Assembly (NCBI GenBank): GCA_902772905.1 | Contig: CACYCL010000062.1 | Location: 1 to 43,859, forward strand | Reading direction: 5' to 3' | Source of the DNA: an uncultured bacterium | GTDB taxonomy: Bacteria > Verrucomicrobiota > Kiritimatiellia > RFP12 > UBA1067 | DNA length: 43,859 bases | Part shown: in pieces, positions 18,086 to 26,382 of the stretch | How positions within the stretch are numbered: position 1 is the stretch's first letter | How the letters are laid out: the number at the start of each line of letters is the position of its first letter | Notes under the pieces: generated by a model | What the model saw: the letters and a program-made list of their open reading frames with translations, nothing else | Told to the model about the DNA's origin: nothing | Database searches by the model: none | Program-made: the position numbers and the translations under genes

Positions 18086-18098
18086 TTATGAGAAATTT

Positions 18099-18107
18099 TG
18101 CTATAAT
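18099..18107 (+). promoter_or_regulatory. Extended -10 box directly before the flippase gene
   Basis: TGCTATAAT lies eight bases before the ATG at 18116 with no Shine-Dalgarno between, so the flippase mRNA is probably leaderless. Confidence 0.68.
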
Positions 18108-18115
18108 CTGCGTCA

Positions 18116-19492
18116 ATGGACAGCAAGAGACACTCCATGTTTGGACAACTCCACGCAAAGATAGGCGATTTCTGGTGGTATTCGCTTATGATCTTCTGCG
18201 CGGCGCGGGTCGCAGATTGTCTCAACATGTTTGTGGGTCTGTGGCTAGTGCCGAAGTACGTCCCGCCGGAAGAACTGGGAGCCGTGCAGCCTCTTACCAG
18301 TTTCGCAAGCATGCTGGCAATACCAGCCGGCGTCTTTGCCACGACATTCAGGCAGGAAATATCCAACCTGGCGGTCAGGCGCGACTTCGGGCGCATGAAA
18401 ACCCTAATGCGAGGCGTATTCATCGCAACGGCGATACTCTTCTTCGTGGCCATCGTTGTTGCGAAGTTCATCCTGCCGTCATTCCTATGGCGAATCCGCA
18501 TCGCGGAAGGTTCACTCGGGCTCGTTATCCTCGCAGCGTCGTTTGTCGGTTCTGTCTCTGCCATATACCAGAATCCGCTGCAAGCGCTCAAGAAGTTCAA
18601 GGCGACCTCGGCCATACACATCCTCGGCGCGCCGATCCGATTCATAGTGATGCTGGTGGCAATGCCATACCGTGCGCTTGTCGGCTATTTCGTAGGACAG
18701 GCGTCAACACCTGCATTCTCCATCCTCGCATCGGTCGTCGCCCTGCGCAAAGAACTGTCCGTGCGCGCCGAGCCATATTGGAACCAAGATGTCGTCCACC
18801 GATTCGGGAAGCTCTTCCTGCTGTTCGGAGTGAGCGCCCTCGCCGGCGGCGTCGCGTCGCTTGTGGAGTCAACAACCATCAGGCAACGCTTGCCGGGAGT
18901 AGAATCCGCGGCCTACTACGTCGTCACGCGCTTCTCTGACATTTCCTCGTTCCTGATGAGCGCCTTGGCATTCACCATTTTCCCGTTCACGGCGGAACTA
19001 GCCTCGCGCGGCAGAAGCACGCTTCCGCTCGTGATAAAGACGAGCGCGGCGATCATGCTCACCAATTCTCTTCTCGCCGTCTTCTTCTGGCTTTTCGGAC
19101 GGCATATCATATCTCTGCTGCCGAACGGCGAATTATACGCCGAGTTCTTCTGGGCGATTCCCTGCATGATCCTCGTGACCACGCTGAACGCCTGCTCAAG
19201 CTTGTACACAACGGCAGAGACTTCGGCCAACAGATTCGGATACATGTGGTTCACGATCCCGACAAGTCTTGCATACGCCGCTCTGCTCCTTTGCGTGACG
19301 GGCTGGGGATACTTCGAACCATACATGCCGCAGCAGGTCAACGAGTTCTTCGGCGTCCACAACATTCGAACACTCTCTACAATGATGCTGTGGATGATCA
19401 TTGCAGCCGCAATACGACTCGCATGTTGCATGGTGCATGCCGCGAAAGGCAAACTACCACATCTCCACCCATCCCACAATCCCAAACGATGA
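18116..19492 (+). CDS. Polysaccharide flippase (Wzx-like, MATE/MVF superfamily)
   Basis: A 458-residue integral membrane protein with about 12 hydrophobic segments, the usual size for O-antigen or exopolysaccharide flippases. The start has the typical ARVADCLNMFVGLWLVPKYV, in which a helix is followed by a turn and the conserved pattern for membership of the polysaccharide biosynthesis family. It would move lipid-linked oligosaccharide across the inner membrane. It is the first gene of a three-gene plus-strand operon; its TGA overlaps the ATG of the next gene. The call rests on topology and context more than on a sharp motif. Confidence 0.85.
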   Translation: MDSKRHSMFGQLHAKIGDFWWYSLMIFCAARVADCLNMFVGLWLVPKYVPPEELGAVQPLTSFASMLAIPAGVFATTFRQEISNLAVRRDFGRMKTLMRGVFIATAILFFVAIVVAKFILPSFLWRIRIAEGSLGLVILAASFVGSVSAIYQNPLQALKKFKATSAIHILGAPIRFIVMLVAMPYRALVGYFVGQASTPAFSILASVVALRKELSVRAEPYWNQDVVHRFGKLFLLFGVSALAGGVASLVESTTIRQRLPGVESAAYYVVTRFSDISSFLMSALAFTIFPFTAELASRGRSTLPLVIKTSAAIMLTNSLLAVFFWLFGRHIISLLPNGELYAEFFWAIPCMILVTTLNACSSLYTTAETSANRFGYMWFTIPTSLAYAALLLCVTGWGYFEPYMPQQVNEFFGVHNIRTLSTMMLWMIIAAAIRLACCMVHAAKGKLPHLHPSHNPKR

Positions 19493-20310
19493 AGAACAAA
19501 ATCTGTACAGTCATTATATGTTCCTGCGATAAATACGCCGATTTACTGCCGCTATTTGCCAAACTCTGGCGACGCTTCTGGTCAGACTGCCCGTTTGAGA
19601 CAGTCCTAATTACGGAAAACGATCCCGGCATAACAGGCTTTGACCGTGTCGTTGCATGCGGCGCCGGCGGAACATGGTGCTCGCGGCTAGTCCATGGGCT
19701 TGATGCAATCAAAACACCGTACGTGCTGATGCTCTGCGATGACTACTTCCTTTCGCAAAAGGTAGACACCTCGCGCTTCCTCTCGCGCCTATCGCAGATA
19801 CAGGAATTCGGAGCGGCAAATCTACGTCTCATCCCGAACCCAAAGCCGGGCGCGGCAAATGCATCACCGTTCGACCACGGCACAGACCTCTTCCGCTACA
19901 AACCGCTCACTGCATATTCGATTGCAACGCAGTCAGGGATATGGGAACGAGGCTTTCTGCGTTCGCTCGCCGACGGCAGGGCGTCGATATGGGAGTTCGA
20001 ACGATACGGCTCGTTCGACAACCGCACGATTGACTCGCCGATTCTTGTTACCCCGGCAAAGGAGTTCCCCTTCGTAGACGCCGTGCACAAGGGATATTGG
20101 GAAAAGTTCGGACTCGATGTCTGCTATAAAAACGGTATTGATCTGAGCGGAACATCGCGTACGCTCCCGCCGTTCAAGGTGCGTCTCGTCGAAGGTCTCA
20201 AAGGGCTCGTCTTTCGTGTCGTCCCCTGGAACTGGATCGTCCGCATCCAAAACGCACTGGATATCGGCGCCAAGGAATCGCCGCGAACTAAAGACAAGGG
20301 AGACAGATGA
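19489..20310 (+). CDS. Putative glycosyltransferase (GT-A-like)
   Basis: A 273-residue soluble protein. It starts KICTVIICSCDKYADLL, a beta-strand/helix opening as in GT-A enzymes, and has a DxD-like block YVLMLCDDYFLS near residues 80-90, where the acidic pair could bind the metal and sugar nucleotide. The ATG at 19489 overlaps the flippase stop (ATGA). It would add a sugar to the glycan exported by the flippase. I do not recognise the CAZy family; donor and acceptor are unknown. Confidence 0.68.
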   Translation: MKNKICTVIICSCDKYADLLPLFAKLWRRFWSDCPFETVLITENDPGITGFDRVVACGAGGTWCSRLVHGLDAIKTPYVLMLCDDYFLSQKVDTSRFLSRLSQIQEFGAANLRLIPNPKPGAANASPFDHGTDLFRYKPLTAYSIATQSGIWERGFLRSLADGRASIWEFERYGSFDNRTIDSPILVTPAKEFPFVDAVHKGYWEKFGLDVCYKNGIDLSGTSRTLPPFKVRLVEGLKGLVFRVVPWNWIVRIQNALDIGAKESPRTKDKGDR

Positions 20311-20582
20311 AACTTCTCAAGACTCTCAAGCGGGTGATGGCCGTAATCGTGCTTCTTCTCATCTGCTTCGCCGCGTTCTGGATGTGGCGAATGTCATACG
20401 CCGGCATTTCCAACAGGCAGATACTAGATGCTGTAAGAGAGGAAGGTGCGGAAACTCGCCGCACCGTCAACGAACGAAGCGACGCACTTTCCAGAAAACT
20501 CGATACCATCGAGGCAAAGCTCGACAAGCTTATAAACATGGCAACGCCGAGACTCCCCGACAACATGACGCCTGCGCAGTAG
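20307..20582 (+). CDS. Small membrane protein with coiled-coil tail
   Basis: A 91-residue protein with one membrane helix (VMAVIVLLLICFAAFWMWRM, about residues 10-29) and a charged, heptad-like segment (about 40-77) that should form a coiled coil. Its ATG overlaps the previous stop (ATGA), so it is co-translated with the glycosyltransferase. I do not recognise a family. It could be a small partner that keeps the glycosyltransferase or flippase at the membrane. Confidence 0.7.
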   Translation: MKLLKTLKRVMAVIVLLLICFAAFWMWRMSYAGISNRQILDAVREEGAETRRTVNERSDALSRKLDTIEAKLDKLINMATPRLPDNMTPAQ

Positions 20583-20592
20583 CAGAGAGGCG

Positions 20593-21600
20593 TCAATGAC
20601 TTTTGCGCGTCGTACTCGTGAGTAGCTTCATGCGAACCACATGAAGAAAACCATGAAGCCAGGATGGCATCACCAGTTCGCAGAAGCCTATCACCTTGCC
20701 CCGAATCGTATACAAGCGCCGCGCCGAACGATGGTCGGCCAGATAGTCGCCCGTAACGGGATATACAAGGTGTGCGTATCGCGCGGCATTCTTGCGAACG
20801 TATTCCGGGTAAGTTCCGTCCATCGGCTCTGCAAAGCAGCGCATCTCCCAAAAAGGCCCCCTCCCCGAACGAATCATCGCGTCAAGTTCCGCAACGTCGA
20901 CCTTGCCCTCTCCGGGGTTGTATTCCTGGTGCGCAAAGGACGCAATCTTCTTCGCTAGCGCCTCAGCGCCTCCAAGGCATGTAAAGTGCCACCCTCCATT
21001 CTTGACGACATGCTCGCCGCCGCGCGAACGCGGCAGGCGGCGGCAACGGATCTTCGACGCGGTAGTCCCTTCGTTCACAGACGGCGGCAGAAACTCGTCT
21101 TCATGCACCTTTACGCCGTCAAACGCATGGCAGAAGTCTTTGTACGAGACCATCCGCGTGCCATGCCACCATTGCTGACGAACATTGCGGTAGTTTAGAT
21201 AGAATGCATAGTACGTCTGGTCGAACACTGTCACACCAGGGGTTCCCACGTACTTGGCGATTTTCTCTGGTCTCGGTATCTCGTCAAGGTCAGAAATCAA
21301 GATGACATCGTCATCCTTTGCGCCCTTCAAGCCTTCGGCTATCGCGTTTCTCTGCCAATTCTCGCGCGCCCAGCTAGTAGTGCAGACTTCGGGAAATCGC
21401 TCTATCGCGACATAAATGATTCTATCCCTGAAAGCGGCGAATCTGGCCTCGTTCTCCTTGAAGTACAGCGGTTTAGGCTTGCCAGTGTGCGTCTCGCCGG
21501 CCTCGACAAGGACGAACTTGTCGACAACATCCTTCAGCACGTTAAGCCTGATCTCCAGAAGGTCAAGCTCGTTGAAAAAGCTAAAGCAGTCGTATATCAT
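20593..21600 (-). CDS. GT17-family glycosyltransferase, copy 1
   Basis: A 335-residue protein of the GT17 type (PF04724; eukaryotic member MGAT3). The N-terminus MIYDCFSFFNELDLLEIRLN is a hallmark, followed by THTGKPKPLYF, WARENWQRNAI and the DxD-like block ILISDLDEIPRPE, where the acidic residues would bind the nucleotide sugar. KNGGWHFTCLGG is also typical. In eukaryotes the family adds bisecting N-acetylglucosamine; bacterial members lie in surface-glycan clusters. A second copy lies at 25264-26262. It ends 10 bases from the convergent small membrane protein gene. Confidence 0.9.
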   Translation of the reverse strand: MIYDCFSFFNELDLLEIRLNVLKDVVDKFVLVEAGETHTGKPKPLYFKENEARFAAFRDRIIYVAIERFPEVCTTSWARENWQRNAIAEGLKGAKDDDVILISDLDEIPRPEKIAKYVGTPGVTVFDQTYYAFYLNYRNVRQQWWHGTRMVSYKDFCHAFDGVKVHEDEFLPPSVNEGTTASKIRCRRLPRSRGGEHVVKNGGWHFTCLGGAEALAKKIASFAHQEYNPGEGKVDVAELDAMIRSGRGPFWEMRCFAEPMDGTYPEYVRKNAARYAHLVYPVTGDYLADHRSARRLYTIRGKVIGFCELVMPSWLHGFLHVVRMKLLTSTTRKSH

Positions 21601-22010
21601 AGAAAAGCCCTTATGCCGCCGTTTGCGTCAGAATCACCTGGCATCACAACGTCTAACTCCCGTCGAGACGAAACGGCCTCCTGTTTTGTCCGCGAGTGCG
21701 ACGTTCTCGACGCGTATTGTCTCAAACTTAGTTGCCGGTGTCAAGTGGGCATGCCTGCGCAAGAATACTTTGGCAATGTCGCAAAGTCGGGGATGGCTAA
21801 AGGACTCTTGCGTAGCGACATATCCCGAAGTGAGGCGCGCAAGCGGTCGCTAGAGGGGTGCGCCCCCGCCGTCGAAAATGCTGCGTAACGTGGGACCGCC
21901 ACTCATTCGATCCACGACGGCGAGGGCACCGTCGCTACGCAAATCGACACGCCGTCGCTACGAACACTGAAAACCAAAGTCCCAGCCTTTTCCGAATGGG
22001 ACCGTCAAGC
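21601..22010. other. Gene-free stretch with inverted repeats, possible MITE-like or REP-like element
   Basis: A 410-base gap with no convincing gene. TTGCGTAGCGAC at 21808-21819 and GTCGCTACGCAA at 21931-21942 are perfect 12-bp inverted repeats that bound a 135-base stretch. A further GTCGCTACG lies at 21954-21962, and CGACGG/CCGTCG (21915-21920, 21929-21934) forms an internal hairpin. The layout recalls a small interspersed palindromic element. No transposase is seen. Confidence 0.5.
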
Positions 22011-22865
22011 TCAGGATGGGCGTCTTCTGCACTTCTGCTTAATCGTCCACAAGACAAAGTCCGCTGCGTATCTCGCATACTCCCACGGCGTCCTGTGCGT
22101 CAAGTACTTCTCCAGCGTGAACTGATGGTGGTACTTCATGCAACGAAGACAGTATATCTCGTCCTTCCTCAGAAGATGCTTGACGCCCAGCCAGCGTATG
22201 GGCGCATCGCCCCATCTGTGCCGCCAGATGCCGCGGGCGGCATCTATTGCGGCAAAGAAGTCCTGCCACTCCGTGCCACGGAAGAAATTCAAGTCGCATA
22301 TCTCGAAGTTTGTATAGTACAGCTTCACACTGCAAAGCCGCCTAACGCCCCTGACGACCTCCGAGTGACGGTCAAAATAATCCTCGACGGTCTTCAGCAG
22401 GCCAATCGCCCATTCCGGCTTCTCCTTCATTATCATTCGATAAGTGTACCTGATTCCTTCACGCTCCATTTTCTCAAACACATTGAACTTGACGGGAGCA
22501 AGGATGTACGAATCAACATCAAGACGCATCTGGTATGTATACCGCTGCAGCTCAGGGCGAAGGAAAATATCGTTGGCGAAGAAATGGCACATGTGTCGAT
22601 ACCCGCGCTGGCCCCTTGGCAGATCCTCCATCTCCTTGGGCACGGCCGAGAAATCGACCTCGGCATAGTGAATGTCGAGATTCGCCATTGACTGGTCAGA
22701 ATCCATCAAAGACCTGTCAAAATCGCTTTCATGGAACACCCATATGTCCGCAGGCGACCACGGCAGAAAGTTCTTCGCCAGGGAGTTGATGCTTTTTATC
22801 AACTGCCTTATCTGATCTTCGGAAGATCTCGTCAGATACACCACTGTACTTCTTGTCATCGCCAT
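22011..22865 (-). CDS. GT15-like (Ktr/Mnt-type alpha-mannosyltransferase family) protein
   Basis: A 284-residue protein whose blocks match the fungal KTR/KRE2 mannosyltransferase pattern (PF01793). These are YRHMCHFFANDIFLRPELQ, the Dx-containing YTYQMRLDVDSYI, then NFEICDLNFFRGTEWQDFF, RWGDAPIRWLGVKHLL and KDEIYC...YHH. Fungal members add alpha-1,2-mannose with GDP-mannose; the Glu in NFEI is the proposed catalytic residue there. Unlike fungal enzymes it has no membrane anchor. It lies in the surface-glycan region downstream of the AAA remnant gene. An ATG at 22859 is an alternative start. The match is by memory of the family pattern and should be confirmed. Confidence 0.78.
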   Translation of the reverse strand: MAMTRSTVVYLTRSSEDQIRQLIKSINSLAKNFLPWSPADIWVFHESDFDRSLMDSDQSMANLDIHYAEVDFSAVPKEMEDLPRGQRGYRHMCHFFANDIFLRPELQRYTYQMRLDVDSYILAPVKFNVFEKMEREGIRYTYRMIMKEKPEWAIGLLKTVEDYFDRHSEVVRGVRRLCSVKLYYTNFEICDLNFFRGTEWQDFFAAIDAARGIWRHRWGDAPIRWLGVKHLLRKDEIYCLRCMKYHHQFTLEKYLTHRTPWEYARYAADFVLWTIKQKCRRRPS

Positions 22866-22916
22866 CGCACCTTGCCTCGCTTATTGTTGTGGCCAGCGTA
22901 AATGTTGTCATTGGAC

Positions 22917-23375
22917 TCACATGACCTCGATGATCGGCTCGTCGATGTTGCGCTTCTTGGAGTTGAAGTTGATCCCGATCGATGTGACACGGCGCCTGCC
23001 GCCATTGTACGCGTCGGCGTACCCCTTCTCGCGTATCTGGCGGACAGCCGCCTTCGCGCTTTTGTTGAACTCGAACACGTACACCGCCTTGTCGAAGTCA
23101 GACATGTTTAGGTCGATCACCGGATAGGTCTGCGCCCAGTTCCATTTCTTCTTCGCGATCTTGAGCCCCCCCCTGAAGAGCTTCTTCTTGCCTTGAAACA
23201 GACACTTGAACGTCGAGAGCATCAGCGACTTGCCAAACCTGCGAGGACGCAAGATGAAATAAATCGCATCCTTTGCGGCAGCAAGTTTCCAGAGCATGTC
23301 CGTCTTGTCGACGTACACGCACCCATCGTTAATAAGCTTCTCAAAATCGTAGTTGGCCGTCGCAATAGGTTTCAT
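22917..23375 (-). pseudogene. Internally deleted AAA-ATPase-like / PD-(D/E)XK gene
   Basis: A 152-residue product that joins the two ends of a family normally about 500 residues long (AAA-ATPase_like, PF09820, with a PDDEXK_9 tail). Residues 1-95 hold the family N-terminus with NYDFEKLI, VYVDKTDML and the P-loop-like FILRPRRFGKSLML. From about residue 106, FEFNKSAKAAVRQIREKGY and the terminal GINFNSKKRNIDE are the nuclease-like C-terminus. Sensor, lid and most of the nuclease core are missing, yet the frame is kept. It may be a relic or a reduced protein still made from its own promoter. The start at 23375 follows a -10 box by seven bases. Confidence 0.8.
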
Positions 23376-23382
23376 GCCGCGT

Positions 23383-23391
23383 ATTATAGCA
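23383..23391 (-). promoter_or_regulatory. Extended -10 box before the reduced AAA gene
   Basis: TGCTATAAT on the minus strand, seven bases (ACGCGGC) before the ATG at 23375, with no Shine-Dalgarno; leaderless start expected. Confidence 0.65.
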
Positions 23392-23502
23392 AATTCCACC
23401 TCACACCGCCTTGCCGAAGTCCAGACAGCCGGTTCCCTCCCTCGCCATACAACTGGCCACGCATCAACCAACACGCCTCCACGCATGTGACATTACCCAA
23501 AA

Positions 23503-24363
23503 CTATCGCGCAAGGCGCGACCAGCAAAGCTGCACGCCGCACCATCGCTCAAGACATGATTGCACACCATAAACCAGGCGTTGCGCAACACGAACCAGAC
23601 ATACGCGGAGACCGAACCGATAGGACGTTCCATTGCGCTGTCGCGATGCCTCGACAGCAGGAACTGAAAACAAGTTGGGTCCCCAATGGAAATCCCAAAC
23701 CGCGGCTATTCGGTCGTGCGTCGAAACATTAGACAAGTATTTGTACAAAAGCAAAGTCAGAACTGATTGATCGTGTCTATTCTCCAAGAATGCGGGCAAT
23801 TGGTCAACACACCCCTTCGCATCAACATCCACAATCCTTTCAGGATGATCCAGCATAATCTCTAGCCACTTAGAGATAAATGCAGTTGTAAAGTCGCTTT
23901 TCTTGATAATGATAATGTTAGCTTCAAACTGAAAACACATATTACAAGATGTCTTTGAAATCTCCTCAGGGAAGAGTTCAAGTAGACTTTTGCAAGTCCA
24001 TCTATATGTGCAGCAAGGAATTTTCCTGACAAGGATATCCCTTGTACGCATCGCTCCGAACAACCGTTTCCACTGGTATGTCGCACAAAAGAGAGAACAT
24101 CCGGCGTCACAGTAAACAAGCACGTCACCGTCGCGCAACTGCGACAAAACCGAGAGAATTATATCGGGCTTCCAAACCCAATATCCACACCCACGCTTAT
24201 GTTCAAACAGTTTAGACTTTTTTGTTTTTGGCGATACATTTGACATGTCATAGCCAAGGATCTCGTCAAAGCAACCTGTTTTCCTTGCTTCGCTGACAAT
24301 CCTTTCGCGGGCGGCAATGAAGTTTACCCCACCATCACCAAAAGTAAGAAAGACTTTCTTCAT
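23503..24363 (-). CDS. Putative glycosyltransferase of capsule/O-antigen type
   Basis: A 286-residue soluble protein. The order KVFLTFGDGGVNFIAARERI, GYWVWKPDIILSVLSQL and DGDVLVYCDAGCSL is found in proteins of capsule and O-antigen clusters that are annotated as hypothetical or glycosyltransferase-like. The DAG after the hydrophobic strand may be the sugar-nucleotide site. It lies 50 bases after GT11 on the same strand, with GGAG nine bases before the ATG. The last 50 residues (after HWGPNLFS) are basic and less conserved-looking. I cannot give the linkage or sugar. Confidence 0.6.
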   Translation of the reverse strand: MKKVFLTFGDGGVNFIAARERIVSEARKTGCFDEILGYDMSNVSPKTKKSKLFEHKRGCGYWVWKPDIILSVLSQLRDGDVLVYCDAGCSLFCATYQWKRLFGAMRTRDILVRKIPCCTYRWTCKSLLELFPEEISKTSCNMCFQFEANIIIIKKSDFTTAFISKWLEIMLDHPERIVDVDAKGCVDQLPAFLENRHDQSVLTLLLYKYLSNVSTHDRIAAVWDFHWGPNLFSVPAVEASRQRNGTSYRFGLRVCLVRVAQRLVYGVQSCLERWCGVQLCWSRLAR

Positions 24364-24413
24364 TTACCATGACTCCGTTTTCTTGTGCAAAAGCGCACTT
24401 CGATTCCACAATA

Positions 24414-25253
24414 TCATTTGACTGGAGAGGAGCCAGAAAAAGAACCTTCTTTGATGAATTTTTCCACAACGACATGGTCATTTCGACTGCGAAGACTCAA
24501 GCGCGGCTTGTTGCCATAATACGCCGCCCACCATGAGAAAGTACTAGCCGGCCCCATTATATAATCGCAAAGCGACAGTGTAACGATATCCTCTTGCGGT
24601 GAACCAGAAGCATCCATCACATCCTGGCCATTCTCCCTGAAATACGCGACGTTTATCGGCTCGTTTGACACCATTGCAAACTTGACGCGTCGCCCGATGG
24701 ATGATTCAAACTCGCGCATCATGCGAAGGTATGTCGCATCGTCAAAATACCATTGAGGCATCATCTCTTTGTAGTCTCCGCGCCGCAAATGAACGCCTAC
24801 AACTATCGCGCCATCTTTCCGTAAGCTGTCTACAATTTTGTTGGGGCGAACACAATGCATATCCTTTGCGCGAAGGAAGGCCACAATCTTCTCGTGATGT
24901 CTTGCTATCGCCTCGCTGTTGCGAAAGTGCCAGTTCCACAGCAGAAGATTCTTGCGTCGCCCTGCTATCCACTTCTCGCACCGTGCGGCATTTCCGTCTA
25001 AATACCGCTGCCCAAAGCTAGGCAACCGCTGAAGCCACCCATGCAAAACGTCAACTGGTATGCATCGCCTCCAGTTGAAGCATCGCACCTTTATCTCCGG
25101 AATGACCTCTGGATGCAGATCGGAAAACGATCGTATCTCCCGTCCAAACGGATGGATGATGTCTGTTTCAAGATCCATGGCCGTCGCAAGCGTATGCACG
25201 AACCATAAGATCCGATTGCACATCTGCCCTGTACACTGGATGGAATATATCAT
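24414..25253 (-). CDS. GT11-family alpha-1,2-fucosyltransferase-like protein
   Basis: A 279-residue protein. The N-terminus MIYSIQCTGQMCNRILWFVH fits the GGLGNQ-type glycine-rich start in a diverged form. The GDP-fucose site VVGVHLRRGDYKEM is the classic HxRRGDY motif of GT11, and CDYIMGPASTFSWWAAYYG is the conserved C-terminal block. It would transfer fucose, or a related GDP-sugar, to galactose in the surface glycan. It follows the second GT17 gene by ten bases. Codon use appears more AT-rich than in the housekeeping genes. Confidence 0.85.
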   Translation of the reverse strand: MIYSIQCTGQMCNRILWFVHTLATAMDLETDIIHPFGREIRSFSDLHPEVIPEIKVRCFNWRRCIPVDVLHGWLQRLPSFGQRYLDGNAARCEKWIAGRRKNLLLWNWHFRNSEAIARHHEKIVAFLRAKDMHCVRPNKIVDSLRKDGAIVVGVHLRRGDYKEMMPQWYFDDATYLRMMREFESSIGRRVKFAMVSNEPINVAYFRENGQDVMDASGSPQEDIVTLSLCDYIMGPASTFSWWAAYYGNKPRLSLRSRNDHVVVEKFIKEGSFSGSSPVK

Positions 25254-25263
25254 ATCATCTAGC

Positions 25264-26262
25264 CTATATCTTTATTGGTTCACGGACTAGCTTGCAGTAG
25301 AGTTTGAAAAGAAGTGGCTTAAATACCTTCGGTATAACCCTTGCAACAGTTCTTCTAATCCATCCCATGCACCAATACTTCATTCGGGCAAAGTATGTTT
25401 TCCGAAAATACTCTCTAGAAGGTGTCAATATCAAATTCGCATATCGATCACGATTTCTTAGTATGTAATCAGGAAATCGTTTATCCAACGGCGTAATGAA
25501 GAATTTGTGTCCACAACCAGTAATATCATCGCCATTTAAAATATGATCTTTGATCCATGAAGTCGACGAGGTATTATCATTAGCATATTCAATGGCTATT
25601 GCATTAATCTTTTCCACAATCTTCTCCTCATTACCCAGATACGAAAAATGCCATCCTCCTTTTGATAGCGAAATCATCGGACGTAGACGACGCAATTTTG
25701 ACGCAGTTGGGCCTTTATTTATCACAGGATCAACATAGTCGCAAGGTTCAAATTTAGCATAAGTATCATCGTTACAAAACGTATCATAATGCACAGCTTT
25801 GGCAATATTCAGATATGGAATGGTATAACTCCAAAAATTAAGGAAAAAATTGAAAAACATTTGTTCAAAACCAACAACGCCACCGCGAAACGGGATTCGC
25901 CTAATCGCGCTAGGTGAAGGAATCTCGTCAAGATCAGAAATCAATATAATGTCATTAGGTCTCGCTTCCGTTAATCCTCTTGACACTGCATTACGCTGCC
26001 AATTTTCACGCATCCAACTAATCTGTTTTGCAGTATATCCCTCTGGCGGACTGGGGAAGTCATCAACCACGATGTGAATGATGCGATCGGCGAACTCTGA
26101 GAACCGCGATTTGTTCTCTTCGTAATAAAGTGGCTTGGGTTTGCCTGTGTGCGTTTGCGTCGCCTCGGCAAGCACAAACTTGTCGACGACGTTCTTGAGG
26201 ACGTTCAATCGTATCTCAAGCAAATCAAGCTCATTGTAAAAGCTAAAGCAATCGTATACCAT
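25264..26262 (-). CDS. GT17-family glycosyltransferase, copy 2
   Basis: A 332-residue paralogue of the protein at 20593-21600. The first 60 residues are nearly the same (YDCFSFYNELDLLEIRLN, THTGKPKPLYY), as are WMRENWQRNAV and ILISDLDEIPSPS, but the second half differs a lot. The gene is visibly AT-richer than copy 1, so a separate origin is more likely than a recent duplication. A GTG at 26265 is possible, but the ATG at 26262 aligns with copy 1. GGGAG lies ten bases upstream. It starts an operon with GT11. Confidence 0.9.
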   Translation of the reverse strand: MVYDCFSFYNELDLLEIRLNVLKNVVDKFVLAEATQTHTGKPKPLYYEENKSRFSEFADRIIHIVVDDFPSPPEGYTAKQISWMRENWQRNAVSRGLTEARPNDIILISDLDEIPSPSAIRRIPFRGGVVGFEQMFFNFFLNFWSYTIPYLNIAKAVHYDTFCNDDTYAKFEPCDYVDPVINKGPTASKLRRLRPMISLSKGGWHFSYLGNEEKIVEKINAIAIEYANDNTSSTSWIKDHILNGDDITGCGHKFFITPLDKRFPDYILRNRDRYANLILTPSREYFRKTYFARMKYWCMGWIRRTVARVIPKVFKPLLFKLYCKLVREPIKI

Positions 26263-26289
26263 CACAAGTCGTCTCCCATAAACGAGCTC

Positions 26290-26382
26290 TCATATCTTGG
26301 CGTTGAAGTCAATCCCTACACTCTCCCATAACAGTTTCAAGAGCAACACGCATCTCGCGATTTGTGACATGGTAATTTTCAT
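26290..26382 (-). other. Short frame coupled to the AAA ATPase, with a PD-(D/E)XK-like tail
   Basis: A 30-codon frame whose ATG overlaps the stop of the AAA ATPase (ATGA). Its end, ESVGIDFNAKI, resembles the C-terminal end GINFNSKKRNID of the reduced AAA/nuclease gene at 22917. It is either a leftover of a lost gene of that family or chance; the rest shows no motif. Confidence 0.35.

Noticed and set aside
21487-21888. A 133-codon plus-strand open frame
   Set aside because: The first part is antisense to GT17 and the rest reads through the inverted-repeat element; no domain.
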